A stretch of 64,000 bases of DNA from Enhydrobacter sp. (lineage in GTDB: Bacteria; Pseudomonadota; Alphaproteobacteria; Reyranellales; Reyranellaceae), in the NCBI GenBank assembly GCA_026126105.1, contig JAHCJV010000002.1, forward strand, positions 124,001 to 188,000, in the 5' to 3' direction. A program made the translations under genes and the position numbers. Shown piece after piece: positions 8,934 to 17,431 of the stretch; position 1 is the first letter of the stretch; each line of letters opens with the position of its first letter. The notes under the pieces were generated by a model. It saw nothing but the letters and a program-made list of their open reading frames with translations, was not told the origin of the DNA and did no database searches.

Positions 8934-10099
8934 TGGCTTGCCCACTCCACCATACGCCTCATGAAGCCCTCGCAAGCCGTGATCTGGGAGGCGAGGATGT
9001 ATTCGTTGGGCTGGTGCGCCTGGGCGATGTCACCGGGTCCGCAGACCACCGTCGGGACCCCGAGCGTCTTGCGGAAGATGCCCGCTTCGGTGCCGTAGAC
9101 AACGCTGCCGACGGTGTTCGAGCCGGACCAGTTGGCGGCCAGCGCCTTGGCGTCCTCATTGCCTTCCGGCGAGAAGCCCACCGTCGAGGAGCGCACGACC
9201 GTGTCGATCGCCGCGGCGGGATGCTTGGCCTTCATCCTGGGCAGAAGCTCGTCCTGCAGCCATGCGATCGCGCGTTCGCCCAACGCCTCGAGCGGCCGGT
9301 CGGGCAGCTCGCGATAGCCCCACAGCACCTCGCATTCGCGCGCCAAGATATTGCCGGCCGTGCCGCCGACGATGGTCCCGACATTGAAGGTCGGCGCTGG
9401 CGGCATGAACTCGCTGGTCGGCGGGAACTGCTGGTCGAGCTCGTCCTGCACGGTGTTGAGATAGTGCACGAACTCGCCGGCGAAGTGGATCGCGCTGACC
9501 CCGAGATGGGTCATCGAGGAATGCGCCTCGAAGCCGGTGAACCTGGTGACGTAGATCTGCGCGCCCTTGTGGGCATGGACCACGGTCATCATGGTCGGCT
9601 CGCCGATGATGATGGCACGCGGCTTGGGGACCTCGCGGGCCATAGCGGCGGCGAGCGAATGCGCGCCGATGCAGCCCACCTCCTCGTCATACGACAGCGC
9701 GAAGTGGATCGGCTTCTTCAGCCTGGCGCTCTGGAACTGCGGCACCATCGCCAGCGCGATGGCGTAGAACGCCTTCATGTCGCAGGTGCCACGACCGTAG
9801 TACTTCCCGTCGGACTTGAGCGTCAGGGTCCAGGGATCGGTGTCCCACGGCTGGCCGTCGACCGGGACGACGTCGGTGTGGCCCGACAGCACCACGCCGC
9901 CCGCCACGTTCGGTCCGACGGTCGCGAACATGTTGGCCTTCTTGCCGTCCTCGCTCGGCACCAGCTTCGATTCGATGCCGTGGCCTTTGAGATAGTCCTG
10001 AACGTAGTCGATCAGGGCGAGGTTGGAATTGCGCGAGGTGGTGTCGAACGCCACCAGGCGACGCAGCATTTCGACTGGGTCGACGATCTCTCCGGCCAA
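8930..10099 (-). CDS. argE: acetylornithine deacetylase-like M20 metallopeptidase
   Basis: A 389-residue M20-family dizinc hydrolase, best matched to acetylornithine deacetylase, which removes acetyl from N-acetylornithine. Seen: the zinc motif LSGHTDVVPVDG, the bridging and catalytic region GRGTCDMKAFYAIAL, SYDEEVGCIGA with its catalytic glutamate, GEPTMMTVVHAHKG, and the late ligand region HQPNEYI. It is followed by, and overlaps, the enolase-superfamily gene and lies apart from argD-argF. Because of this partner, a deacylase acting on another N-acyl compound cannot be excluded; the argE symbol rests on overall sequence character. Confidence 0.8.
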   Translation of the reverse strand: MAGEIVDPVEMLRRLVAFDTTSRNSNLALIDYVQDYLKGHGIESKLVPSEDGKKANMFATVGPNVAGGVVLSGHTDVVPVDGQPWDTDPWTLTLKSDGKYYGRGTCDMKAFYAIALAMVPQFQSARLKKPIHFALSYDEEVGCIGAHSLAAAMAREVPKPRAIIIGEPTMMTVVHAHKGAQIYVTRFTGFEAHSSMTHLGVSAIHFAGEFVHYLNTVQDELDQQFPPTSEFMPPAPTFNVGTIVGGTAGNILARECEVLWGYRELPDRPLEALGERAIAWLQDELLPRMKAKHPAAAIDTVVRSSTVGFSPEGNEDAKALAANWSGSNTVGSVVYGTEAGIFRKTLGVPTVVCGPGDIAQAHQPNEYILASQITACEGFMRRMVEWASQ

Positions 10100-10118
10100 T
10101 GAAAACTCCAGGCGCTGA

Positions 10119-10745
10119 TTATGCGGACGAACGTCCGATCATAGTCAGGAACTCGCGACGCGTCTCGCCGTTGTCGCGGAAAGCACCGAGCATGCGGCTG
10201 GTCACCATGTCGACGCCCGACTTGTGCACGCCGCGCGTGGTCATGCACTGATGGGCCGCTTCCATCACGACGGCAACGCCGCGCGGCTGGAGGACTTCCT
10301 GCAGCGTGTTGGCGATCTGGGCGGTGAGCTTCTCCTGGATCTGCAGTCGCTTGGCGAAGGCATCTACCACGCGCGCCAGCTTGCTGATGCCGACAACGCG
10401 CTTGTCCGGCAGGTAACCGACATGGACCTTGCCGATGATCGGCACCATGTGGTGCTCGCAATAGGACTCGACGCGAATATCGCGGAGCACGACGACCTCG
10501 TCGTAACCCTCGACCTCCTCGAAGGTCCGCTTGAGGATCTCGGCCGGATCTTCTTCATATCCCGCAAAGAACTCCAGGTAGGAGCGCACGACCCGGTCGG
10601 GCGTGCCGAGCAGGCCCTCGCGCTCCGGATTATCGCCGGCCCAGCGGATCAGCGTGCGGACGGCCTCTTCGGCCTCCTGGCGGGTCGGCCGCACGACAAC
10701 GGTGGGAGGCGAGCCGATCTCGCCCTTCTTCAGCATCTTGTTCAT
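10119..10745 (-). CDS. folE: GTP cyclohydrolase I
   Basis: A 208-residue enzyme that converts GTP to dihydroneopterin triphosphate, the first step of folate and pterin synthesis. Seen: the zinc ligands in [18 protein letters not shown], the [17 protein letters not shown] signature, and [20 protein letters not shown] carrying the third cysteine region. Length and motif order are those of bacterial FolE type I. It lies 19 bp upstream of the argE-like gene in the same direction and 27 bp downstream of apaG, so read-through is likely. Confidence 0.96.
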   Translation of the reverse strand: MNKMLKKGEIGSPPTVVVRPTRQEAEEAVRTLIRWAGDNPEREGLLGTPDRVVRSYLEFFAGYEEDPAEILKRTFEEVEGYDEVVVLRDIRVESYCEHHMVPIIGKVHVGYLPDKRVVGISKLARVVDAFAKRLQIQEKLTAQIANTLQEVLQPRGVAVVMEAAHQCMTTRGVHKSGVDMVTSRMLGAFRDNGETRREFLTMIGRSSA

Positions 10746-10772
10746 CCGTCTCTCCCCTGCCGTCTCGGCGGG

Positions 10773-11165
10773 CTAGTTGAGCTGTCGTGAGCCGCCGGGT
10801 GTATCGAGCGAGAACGTCGGAATCTCGATGTCGAAACTCTCGCCTGTCTCACTCACCATTTGGTACGTCCCTCCCATGAAGCCGGATGGCGTCGAGAGCG
10901 GCGTTCCGGAAGTATACTCGAAGACCTCGCCCGGTTTCAGCCGGGGGGTCTTGCCAATCACGCCGGCGCCTTTGACGTCCTGCTTGCGACCGAGACCGTC
11001 CGTGATCTTCCAGTGCCGGCTGCGCAGTTGCACCGCGACATCGCCCTTGTTCTCGATTCGGACATTGTAGGCCCAGACATACTGGGACTTCGCCGGGTCC
11101 GACTGCTCGGGCAGATATTGCGGCTTCACGGTCACGCAGATGGCACGGGTAGTGGCGCTGTACAT
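10773..11165 (-). CDS. apaG: ApaG domain protein
   Basis: A 130-residue ApaG/DUF525 protein, a small immunoglobulin-like beta-sandwich often found near ksgA and apaH; its biochemical role is unsettled. Seen: VWAYNVRIENKG, VQLRSRHWKITDG, VKGAGVIGKTPRLKPGE and the terminal MGGTYQMV, all in family order. The ATG at 11165 (MYSATTRAICV) gives the usual family length. The same frame is open further upstream, but that part has no homology and would run into the region before nikR. It is followed by folE 27 bp later. Confidence 0.92.
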   Translation of the reverse strand: MYSATTRAICVTVKPQYLPEQSDPAKSQYVWAYNVRIENKGDVAVQLRSRHWKITDGLGRKQDVKGAGVIGKTPRLKPGEVFEYTSGTPLSTPSGFMGGTYQMVSETGESFDIEIPTFSLDTPGGSRQLN

Positions 11166-11232
11166 GTCGACATATCCTCGGCCCCTGACATGGGATTTTC
11201 CCGCGAAAAGGTCAAATCCGACGTCGACCGGG

Positions 11233-11706
11233 TCAGACGTGAATATGCTCATGATCGTGTGCGCCATCGCCATGCGAATGGCGGGCATTGGCACGCTCGG
11301 CCGGGATGACGTGCAACTCGCCGTGGCGCACCCCCCGCTGGCTCACGGTTTCATCGGCCAGCGCCTGAACTGCCCTGACCGGGCCACGGAGCACCGACAC
11401 CTCGAGGCAGGAGTGGTGGTCGAGATGGACGTGCAGGGTCGCCACCTGGAGATCGTGATGGCGGTGTTGCGCCTGGGTGAGCCGCCGGCCGAGATCGCGC
11501 GTCTCGTGATCGTAGACGTAGGCCAGGGTGGCGACGCAAAAGCGGTCGCAGTCATCCGCCGCCGGCGACTCCAGCCGCTCGCGCGCCTGCACCTCGCGCA
11601 GGATATCGCGCAACGCCTCGGATCGGCTGGCGTAACGACGGGCCTTCATGTGGCGATCGAGTGTGGCGACGAGGTCGTCGTCGACCGAGAGGGTGATACG
11701 CTGCAT
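11233..11706 (-). CDS. nikR: nickel-responsive transcriptional regulator NikR
   Basis: A 157-residue regulator with an N-terminal ribbon-helix-helix DNA-binding domain (MQRITLSVDDDLVATLDRHM) and a C-terminal ACT-like nickel-sensing domain. Nickel ligands are visible as a histidine in QHRHHDL, the pair in LHVHLD and the cysteine in HHSCLEV, as in E. coli NikR. A histidine-rich tail (HSHGDGAHDHEHIHV) extends beyond the usual C-terminus and may bind extra metal. It lies 20 bp after the nicO-type permease gene and is probably in its operon. The 28-bp operator at 12780-12807 fits it as the regulator, including of itself. Confidence 0.94.
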   Translation of the reverse strand: MQRITLSVDDDLVATLDRHMKARRYASRSEALRDILREVQARERLESPAADDCDRFCVATLAYVYDHETRDLGRRLTQAQHRHHDLQVATLHVHLDHHSCLEVSVLRGPVRAVQALADETVSQRGVRHGELHVIPAERANARHSHGDGAHDHEHIHV

Positions 11707-11726
11707 GTCGTTCGCTCCTCGCAGGG

Positions 11727-12737
11727 TCAGTCGGCAGCCGCGTCAGCCGGGTCCCGTCGCCTGTATCGATAGAAGGCGATGGCGCCAATCCATATTGCAA
11801 TGAAGACGCCGATGATCATGAAGCCCAGTCCGTCAGCATTGTCGTTCAATCCGGCGATCATATCCCAGATTGCGCCCGACGGCCCCAGCCGTTCGCCGAG
11901 CAGTCCCAGCACCTGAATGCTTCCGACCGCAACGGCGACGACCACCGACACGGACGTGATGGCGAGATTGTAATGCAGCCTGCGAACCGGCTTCACGAAT
12001 GCCCAGCCATAGGCGCGCGCCATCAGAACGCCGTCCGCCGTGTCGACAAGTGCCATGCCGGCGGCGAACAGGGCGGGAAACACCAGGACCGACCAGATCG
12101 GCAGCCCGTTCGCGGCCTGGCTCGCCGCGAGGCCGAGCAGCGCCACTTCCGTCGCGGTGTCGAATCCCAGCCCGAACAGGAAGCCGAGCAACAACATGTG
12201 CCACGGCCTCGTGATCAAGCCGAACAACGGGCGACATAGCCGGACCAGGAACCCGCTCCTGCGCAGCACGGCGTCGAGATCCTCCTCGACATAGTCACCG
12301 CCGTTCTGCACCCGGCGAAAAATGCGCCAGAGCGACCGCAATATGACGAGATTGACGAGGGCTATGGCAAACAGAAACAGCGACGACGCCAGGGCGCCGA
12401 TCAGCCCGCCGACTTCCTTGAATTCCTCGAGGCGGCCGCCCAGCAGCGGAGCCGCGCTCGCGAGGCCGATCACGGCCAGCGCCACCACCGCGGAATGGCC
12501 CAAGGCGAAGAACAGCCCTACCGCGACGGACGGGCGCCCCGCCTGGATCAGCTTGCGCGTGACATTGTCGATTGCCGCGATGTGATCGGCATCGACGGCG
12601 TGCCGCAGTCCCAGGCTCCAGGCAAGCAGGGCCGTGCCCAGCAGGAACGGCTGATCCTGAAAGGCCACGAATGCCCACGCCCACGCCCCGACATTGGCCA
12701 GGACCAAAGAAGTGAGAAGGCCCCAGATGGGCTGCAT
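11727..12737 (-). CDS. nickel/cobalt permease, NiCoT/NicO family
   Basis: A polytopic inner-membrane nickel/cobalt importer of 336 residues from this start. The NiCoT signature HX4DH is seen in LRHAVDADHIAAIDN, followed by LGHSAVVALAVIG and LGFDTATEVALLG, the other two conserved family motifs. About eight hydrophobic segments are visible. The start at ATG 12737 (MQPIWGLL) is preferred for the GGGA upstream and direct entry to the first membrane helix; ATG 12770 or GTG/ATG 12809 are also in frame. nikR follows 20 bp later. The operator and a TATAAT on this strand (12794-12789) lie upstream, which is consistent with NikR repression. Confidence 0.9.
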   Translation of the reverse strand: MQPIWGLLTSLVLANVGAWAWAFVAFQDQPFLLGTALLAWSLGLRHAVDADHIAAIDNVTRKLIQAGRPSVAVGLFFALGHSAVVALAVIGLASAAPLLGGRLEEFKEVGGLIGALASSLFLFAIALVNLVILRSLWRIFRRVQNGGDYVEEDLDAVLRRSGFLVRLCRPLFGLITRPWHMLLLGFLFGLGFDTATEVALLGLAASQAANGLPIWSVLVFPALFAAGMALVDTADGVLMARAYGWAFVKPVRRLHYNLAITSVSVVVAVAVGSIQVLGLLGERLGPSGAIWDMIAGLNDNADGLGFMIIGVFIAIWIGAIAFYRYRRRDPADAAAD

Positions 12738-12779
12738 ACCGAGTCCCGCACGAGCATCGCAGTTGTTCATCAGGGTGAT

Positions 12780-12807
12780 GTATGCATAATTATAAAGAAG
12801 TGCATAC
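12780..12807. promoter_or_regulatory. NikR-type operator between nicO-nikR and the TonB receptor
   Basis: GTATGC (12780-12785) and GCATAC (12802-12807) form a perfect inverted repeat with a 16-bp spacer. The arms extend to 7 bp if the spacer is counted as 14. E. coli NikR binds GTATGA-N16-TCATAC, so the geometry is identical and five of six bases per arm agree. The AT-rich spacer contains TATAAT on the minus strand (12794-12789). The site also covers the start codon of the TonB receptor. Binding could control both directions. Confidence 0.8.
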
Positions 12808-14872
12808 AAGGTTCTTCCTGTGCGTTTGCTTGCTCGCCGGCGGCGCGGCAGAAGCCCAGACGCCCAACCAGCCGCTCGACCCTCCGACCGGCGCCTCCGT
12901 CGTTCTTCCTGCCGTCACCGTCACATCGCCGCGGGCCCTCGAAGCCGAGCCGACCGACGCGGCGTCCGAGCAACGGTTTTCGGGCGAAACTCTCAACACG
13001 CGACCGATCGAGCGGCCCGGCGAAATGCTCGAGGCGGTCCCCGGCCTGATCGTCACCCAGCACTCGGGCGAGGGCAAAGCCAACCAGTACTTCCTGCGCG
13101 GCATGAATCTCGACCACGGCACGGATCTCGCCATCTGGCTCGACGGCATGCCGCTCAACATGCGAACCCACGGCCACGGGCAGGGGTATGCCGACGTCAA
13201 TTTCCTGATTCCCGAGCTCGTCGAAAGCATGCTGGTTCGCAAGGGGCCTTACTGGGCCTCGGAATACGATTTCGCCTCGGCCGGCTCGCTCCACATGGCC
13301 TATGCCAACCGGCTGGAGACCAATCTCGTCTCCGCGACCGGCGGCAGCTTCGGCTACTGGCGCGGGCTGGCGGCCGGCTCGATCAACGTCGGCGCCGGCA
13401 CATTGACGGGTGCAGGCGAGATCGTGCGCTACGACGGCGCGTGGCAGGTGCCCGACGCCACCCGCAAGTACAACGGCTTCCTGCGCTACAGCGAAGGCAC
13501 GGCGGACAACGGCCTGGCAATTACCGCGCTCGCCTACACGAACTCCTGGCACTCCACCGACCAGATTCCGCAGCGTGCCGTGCTCGACGGATCATTGAAT
13601 CGGTTCGGCGCCATCGACCAGACTGACGGCGGCGATGCCCAGCGCTATTCGCTGTCGGCGCGCTGGTCCAGGGCGGACGAGAAATCCTCCAGCAAGGTCG
13701 AAGGCTACTTCGTCTATCAGACGCTGAACCTCTACAACAATTTCACCTACTTCCTCGACAACCCCACCGGCGGCGACCAGTTCCAGCAGACCGACAAGCG
13801 CAAGATCCTGGGGCTGAACGCGAGCCATACGCAGAACCATTCCTTCCTCGGCTTCGAGTCGGCGACCACGCTCGGCACCCAGGTCCGCTACGACGACATA
13901 GCGGTCGGCCTGTTCAACACCGTTCAGCGCGTGCCCACCGGCACGGTGCGCAGCGATAAGGTCAGCGAGACCAGCATCGGCCTCTACGCCGAGAGCAAGG
14001 TGAAGTGGGCCGACTGGCTGCGCTCGACGGTCGGCGTGCGCGGCGACATCTACTGGGCCTCGGTCGATTCCGACACGGCGGCGAACTCGGGCCAGGCGAG
14101 CGCCTTCCTCGCCAGCCCCAAGGCCGGGCTGGTGTTCGGGCCGTTCGCGAAGACCGAGCTGTACTTGAACGGGGGCCTGGGCTTCCACAGCAACGACGTG
14201 CGCGGGGTCACCATTGCCGTCGATCCGACCGACAAGGTCACGACGCTGCAGCCGGTCCCGCTACTCGTGCGCTCGCGCGGCGCCGAAGTCGGGGCACGCA
14301 CGCAAGTCATCAAGGGGCTCGATTCGACGGTGGCGCTGTTCGTGCTCGAATTCGATTCCGAGCTGGTGTTCGTGGGCGACGCCGGCACGACGGAGGCGAG
14401 CCGGCCGAGCCGCCGGATCGGCGTCGAATGGACCAACCGCTACCGGCCATTCTCCTGGGCCGCGCTCGATTTCGACCTCGCCTACACGCAGGCGCGTTTT
14501 ACCGACTACGATCCGGTGGGCAGCTTCATCCCGGGGTCGCCCGCCACGATCGCCTCGGCAGGGATCGTCCTGGGCGAGCCGACGGGCTGGTTCGGCGCTC
14601 TGCGCTGGCGCTATTTCGGCGCCCGCCCGCTGGTCGAGGACGGCAGCGTGACCTCCAACCCGACCTCGATCTTCAACGCGCGGCTGGGCTATGTCTTCGA
14701 CAACGGGCTGAAGCTGCAGGTCGACGGCTTCAACATCTTCAACGCCCAGGCCAGCCAGATCGACTACTACTACGAGTCGCAGCTTCGTAACGAGGCGGGG
14801 CCGGTTAACGACAGGCACTTCCACCCGCTTGAGCCGCTCGCTTTCCGCTTCACCATCGCCAAGGCATTCTAG
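12782..14872 (+). CDS. TonB-dependent outer-membrane receptor, probable nickel/cobalt uptake
   Basis: A 696-residue TonB-dependent receptor. Seen: a signal peptide with core FFLCVCLLAGG and cleavage after AEA, a TonB-box-like PAVTVTSPR, the plug (RPGEMLEAVPGLIVTQHSGEG, read in two parts around VPGL), GQGYADVNFLIPEL, and a C-terminal barrel ending LAFRFTIAKAF with a terminal Phe. The start at ATG 12782 has AGGG 6 nt upstream; GTG 12800 would give a shorter signal peptide. A nickel role is inferred from its divergence from nicO-nikR and the operator over its start. Its stop lies 3 bp from the convergent CDF gene. Confidence 0.88.
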   Translation: MHNYKEVHTRFFLCVCLLAGGAAEAQTPNQPLDPPTGASVVLPAVTVTSPRALEAEPTDAASEQRFSGETLNTRPIERPGEMLEAVPGLIVTQHSGEGKANQYFLRGMNLDHGTDLAIWLDGMPLNMRTHGHGQGYADVNFLIPELVESMLVRKGPYWASEYDFASAGSLHMAYANRLETNLVSATGGSFGYWRGLAAGSINVGAGTLTGAGEIVRYDGAWQVPDATRKYNGFLRYSEGTADNGLAITALAYTNSWHSTDQIPQRAVLDGSLNRFGAIDQTDGGDAQRYSLSARWSRADEKSSSKVEGYFVYQTLNLYNNFTYFLDNPTGGDQFQQTDKRKILGLNASHTQNHSFLGFESATTLGTQVRYDDIAVGLFNTVQRVPTGTVRSDKVSETSIGLYAESKVKWADWLRSTVGVRGDIYWASVDSDTAANSGQASAFLASPKAGLVFGPFAKTELYLNGGLGFHSNDVRGVTIAVDPTDKVTTLQPVPLLVRSRGAEVGARTQVIKGLDSTVALFVLEFDSELVFVGDAGTTEASRPSRRIGVEWTNRYRPFSWAALDFDLAYTQARFTDYDPVGSFIPGSPATIASAGIVLGEPTGWFGALRWRYFGARPLVEDGSVTSNPTSIFNARLGYVFDNGLKLQVDGFNIFNAQASQIDYYYESQLRNEAGPVNDRHFHPLEPLAFRFTIAKAF

Positions 14873-14875
14873 GCT

Positions 14876-15790
14876 CTACAGCCAGCGCGGGTCCGCGGTG
14901 AAGTCGATCGTCAGCCAGCGCTGCGGGCCCTCGCCGCCGATCGCATCGCCGATCTCGCGCCGGATCGAGTCGGCGGCGGCGACGCTGCTGAGCGGCCAGT
15001 CGGGGGTGACGGCAACATGGATCTCGATGAATTGCGCGCGGCCGACCTTGGCGACGTAGCTTGTGTATGAGCGAAAGTCGTACTTGGCGACGATCCTCTC
15101 CATCACCTTGCGCACCTTCCGGTCGAGCTCGGGCGGCGTGATCAGCAGGATCTCCTGCAGCGCCTTGCGCACGGTGCGGACCGGCACGAAGGCCAGGCCG
15201 AGCGTCAGCACCGCCAGGATGACCGGGTCGACATAGGGTGTCAGCCGCTCCCACTCGGTCCCCTGGACGGCGATCGCCGCCCCGAAGGCGATCAGCAGCG
15301 CCGACGTGATGGTTGCCGACATCAGCCAGCTCTGGGCATCGAGCCGCACGAAGTCCGAACCGATGCTCCGGTTGCGGCGCTGCTCGTAGAAGAACATGCC
15401 GAAGCAGGTGACACAGACGATCACGGCATAGGCAATCGCCCAGTCGAAGGCGAGCGCGCGGCCGCCCGCCAGGAGACTGTCTACGGCATTGAGGAACGCA
15501 TAGAAGCAGAGCAGCATCAGCGTGCCGCCGTTGAAGGCGAGCACCATCGGCTCGATGTGCCAGTAGCCAAACTGGAAGCGGCGATTGTCACCGGTCGTCA
15601 CCAGCCGCGACACGAGCAGCGCCAGCCCCGACATCGCCGCGTCGATCGCGGAGAACACGCCGTCGAACACGATCGACAGCGAGCCCGACAACAGGCCGAA
15701 CACCACGCCGAACAGGGAGACGATCACCGTCACAGCGATCGACTGGCGGAGGAGACGTTGTTCGCCGGCGGCATCGAGCATGCCGGCCAC
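14876..15790 (-). CDS. cation diffusion facilitator family transporter
   Basis: A 304-residue CDF-type divalent-metal/proton antiporter of the inner membrane. Seen: six hydrophobic segments, the family start SIAVTVIVSLFGVVFGLLSGS, the metal-site helix FDGVFSAIDAAMSG, and a cytoplasmic C-terminal domain with TPPELDRKVRKVMERI and IEIHVAVTP. The TM5 helix has DAQSWLMSA instead of the classic HxxxD, so metal choice cannot be read directly. It begins 6 bp after the thioesterase gene and converges on the TonB receptor. Its closeness to the nickel genes suggests nickel/cobalt export, but that is inference only. Confidence 0.85.
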   Translation of the reverse strand: MAGMLDAAGEQRLLRQSIAVTVIVSLFGVVFGLLSGSLSIVFDGVFSAIDAAMSGLALLVSRLVTTGDNRRFQFGYWHIEPMVLAFNGGTLMLLCFYAFLNAVDSLLAGGRALAFDWAIAYAVIVCVTCFGMFFYEQRRNRSIGSDFVRLDAQSWLMSATITSALLIAFGAAIAVQGTEWERLTPYVDPVILAVLTLGLAFVPVRTVRKALQEILLITPPELDRKVRKVMERIVAKYDFRSYTSYVAKVGRAQFIEIHVAVTPDWPLSSVAAADSIRREIGDAIGGEGPQRWLTIDFTADPRWL

Positions 15791-15796
15791 CTTAGA

Positions 15797-16273
15797 CTAG
15801 ATCGGGAACATCAGGCAGGTGGTGGTGCCGTGCGCCAGCAGCTTGCCGGCGGCGTCGACCAGCCGGCCTTCCGACGTGGCAATGCGCGAGCCTACGTTGA
15901 TCACTTTGCCCTCGGCCCGAACCTCGCCGGTCTTGTCTGTCATGGCCCGCACGTAGTTCACCTTGATCTCGACGGTCGTGTAACCGGTGCCCGCCTTGAG
16001 CATGGTGTGGATGCAGCAGCCCATCACCGAATCGAGAAGGGTGGCCGCGACGCCGCCATGAACGCTGCCAAGCGGATTGTAGTGATCGATTACCGGTGTA
16101 TAGCCGAATACCACCCGCCCCAGCTCGACCTCCGCAATCCAGAATCCCAAGGCCTTCGCCATCGGCGGTGCGGGCAGGCGGCCGGCCATGATCTCGCCGA
16201 ACAGCGTCAGACCGTCCATCGTGCGGGCCTGCTCGACCGGCACGACACCGTATCCACCCGAGGGAACCTTCAT
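15797..16273 (-). CDS. PaaI-like hotdog-fold thioesterase
   Basis: A 158-residue single-domain hotdog protein of the PaaI/YbgC-related acyl-CoA thioesterase group. Seen: the signature NPLGSVHGGVAATLLDSVMG, which contains the conserved HGG and the catalytic acidic residue, followed by YTTVEIKVNYVRAM and the final HGTTTCLMF strand. It probably hydrolyses aromatic or short acyl-CoA esters in the cytoplasm. It is divergent from a marR gene with a 24-bp imperfect palindrome between them, and it precedes the CDF gene by 6 bp. MarR control by an aromatic ligand would be typical. Confidence 0.85.
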   Translation of the reverse strand: MKVPSGGYGVVPVEQARTMDGLTLFGEIMAGRLPAPPMAKALGFWIAEVELGRVVFGYTPVIDHYNPLGSVHGGVAATLLDSVMGCCIHTMLKAGTGYTTVEIKVNYVRAMTDKTGEVRAEGKVINVGSRIATSEGRLVDAAGKLLAHGTTTCLMFPI

Positions 16274-16292
16274 CGTTTGACGTCTCCATCCG

Positions 16293-16316
16293 CTAATACG
16301 TGCATATACACATTAG
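16293..16316. promoter_or_regulatory. candidate MarR operator (24-bp imperfect palindrome)
   Basis: CTAAT (16293-16297) and ATTAG (16312-16316) are perfect arms around ACGTGCATATACAC. Comparing 10-base arms gives 7 matches. The size and AT-rich centre suit a MarR dimer. It lies between the divergent thioesterase (start 16273) and marR (start 16357), so one site could regulate both. Confidence 0.5.
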
Positions 16317-16356
16317 GCGATTGCCCGGGCAAGATGCCCGCGGTACTCTGGCCGCC

Positions 16357-16803
16357 ATGTCGGTTCCTGCCCCGCCGCGCCTCTCGCCCGCCGAGTGCAC
16401 CTGCTTCCGCATCCGCAGCGCCGCCCGTCGGGTGACCGCGATCTACAGCCAGCACATGGCGCCGACCGGCCTCAAGATCTCTCAATTCTCGCTGCTGGGC
16501 TTCATCGCCGCCAAGGGCCCGGTCTCGATCGGCCGGCTGTCGGAGCTGCTGGCGACGGATCGCACCACCCTCACCCGCAACCTGAAGCCGTTGTTGACCG
16601 ACGGCCTGGTCGAGCGGGCGAGTTCCGGCGACAAGCGACGGCACGAGCTGGTCGCGACCCCGGCCGGCCGCGCGCTGTTCAAGCGCGCGCTCCCGTTGTG
16701 GGCCGCCGCCGAGCAGGAAGTACGAACGGCGATGGGCAGCAAGCTGACCGCCGACCTGCACGGCGCGCTCGACCGATCTATGGAGAAGCTGGCGGCGCTG
16801 TAG
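16357..16803 (+). CDS. MarR-family transcriptional regulator
   Basis: A 148-residue winged-helix regulator. Seen: the helix-turn-helix and wing in ISQFSLLGFIAAKGPVSIG and LLATDRTTLTRNLKPL, then VERASSGDKRRHELVATPAG, the family's DxRxR-type wing. The N-terminus holds two cysteines (CTCFRI), a possible redox or ligand site as in OhrR-like members, although no other oxidative-stress gene is next to it. ATG 16357 is chosen over 16300 because the latter would place the operator palindrome inside the gene. It is divergent from the thioesterase-CDF pair and is the likely regulator of that pair and itself. Confidence 0.88.
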   Translation: MSVPAPPRLSPAECTCFRIRSAARRVTAIYSQHMAPTGLKISQFSLLGFIAAKGPVSIGRLSELLATDRTTLTRNLKPLLTDGLVERASSGDKRRHELVATPAGRALFKRALPLWAAAEQEVRTAMGSKLTADLHGALDRSMEKLAAL

Positions 16804-16812
16804 CCGAGCTCG

Positions 16813-17424
16813 TCAGCGATTTGCGTCGAAGAAGCCGTATTCCAGCTCCATCGCGCGGCGGTAGTTCGCGCGAACGGCAGGGCTGTCGACGGCGTGCAGG
16901 TCGAGCAGGCCTTCCAGCCGGACGGCCAGCGCCTCGAACCCAGGGTCGGCATAGGTCTTCACCCAATCGGCATAGGCGGGCGCCACGTCTTTCTTCGCCA
17001 ACGTCTGACCGAGGAACGCGTAGAGCCGCATGCAGGGCGTCATGCCGGCGATGGTCTCTCCGAGCTCGCCACGGCGGGCCGTGCCGAGCAGGAAGTCGAC
17101 ATAGGCCTGCGTCGCGGCCAGTGGCGTCACGCCATCGAGCGATATCTTCAGGCTTTCGGTGTAGCTCCTGTGCAGCTTCAGCTCGTCGAGCACGCCGCCG
17201 ATCAGCTCAGCGAAGCCGAACAGATCGTCGCGCGAGGTGCCGTGCGCCAGGCAGAAGGCGTAGGCGCGGGCGAAGGCCTCGAGGAAGTAGGCATCCTGCG
17301 CCACGTAGCTCTTGAACGCCGCCACGGGCAACGAGCCGTCGCCCAGCCCCTGGACGAAGGGATGGGCGAGGATCCTGCCGGTCCAGTCGACGTTGGCCTG
17401 CCAGAGTTGCCGTGCGAGCGACAC
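16813..17424 (-). CDS. tenA: TenA family protein (thiaminase II / aminopyrimidine aminohydrolase)
   Basis: A 203-residue all-helical TenA protein that salvages thiamine by hydrolysing aminopyrimidine breakdown products. Seen: HPFVQGLGDGSLPVAAFKSY, VAQDAYFLEAFARAYA, the catalytic cysteine in MTPCMRLYAFLG and the terminal ELEYGFFD with a conserved glutamate. The GTG at 17424 (VSLARQLW) gives normal family length; the longer open frame upstream is a shadow inside metZ. It begins 7 bp after the metZ stop and is probably on the SAM-II-controlled transcript, an unusual pairing of methionine and thiamine genes. Confidence 0.88.
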   Translation of the reverse strand: MSLARQLWQANVDWTGRILAHPFVQGLGDGSLPVAAFKSYVAQDAYFLEAFARAYAFCLAHGTSRDDLFGFAELIGGVLDELKLHRSYTESLKISLDGVTPLAATQAYVDFLLGTARRGELGETIAGMTPCMRLYAFLGQTLAKKDVAPAYADWVKTYADPGFEALAVRLEGLLDLHAVDSPAVRANYRRAMELEYGFFDANR

Positions 17425-17431
17425 GGGACGA

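Noticed and set aside
12731..12740. Second NikR site (GCATAC at 12734-12739)
   Set aside because: It is a lone half-site; no partner lies 16 bp away on either side, and it overlaps the permease ATG.
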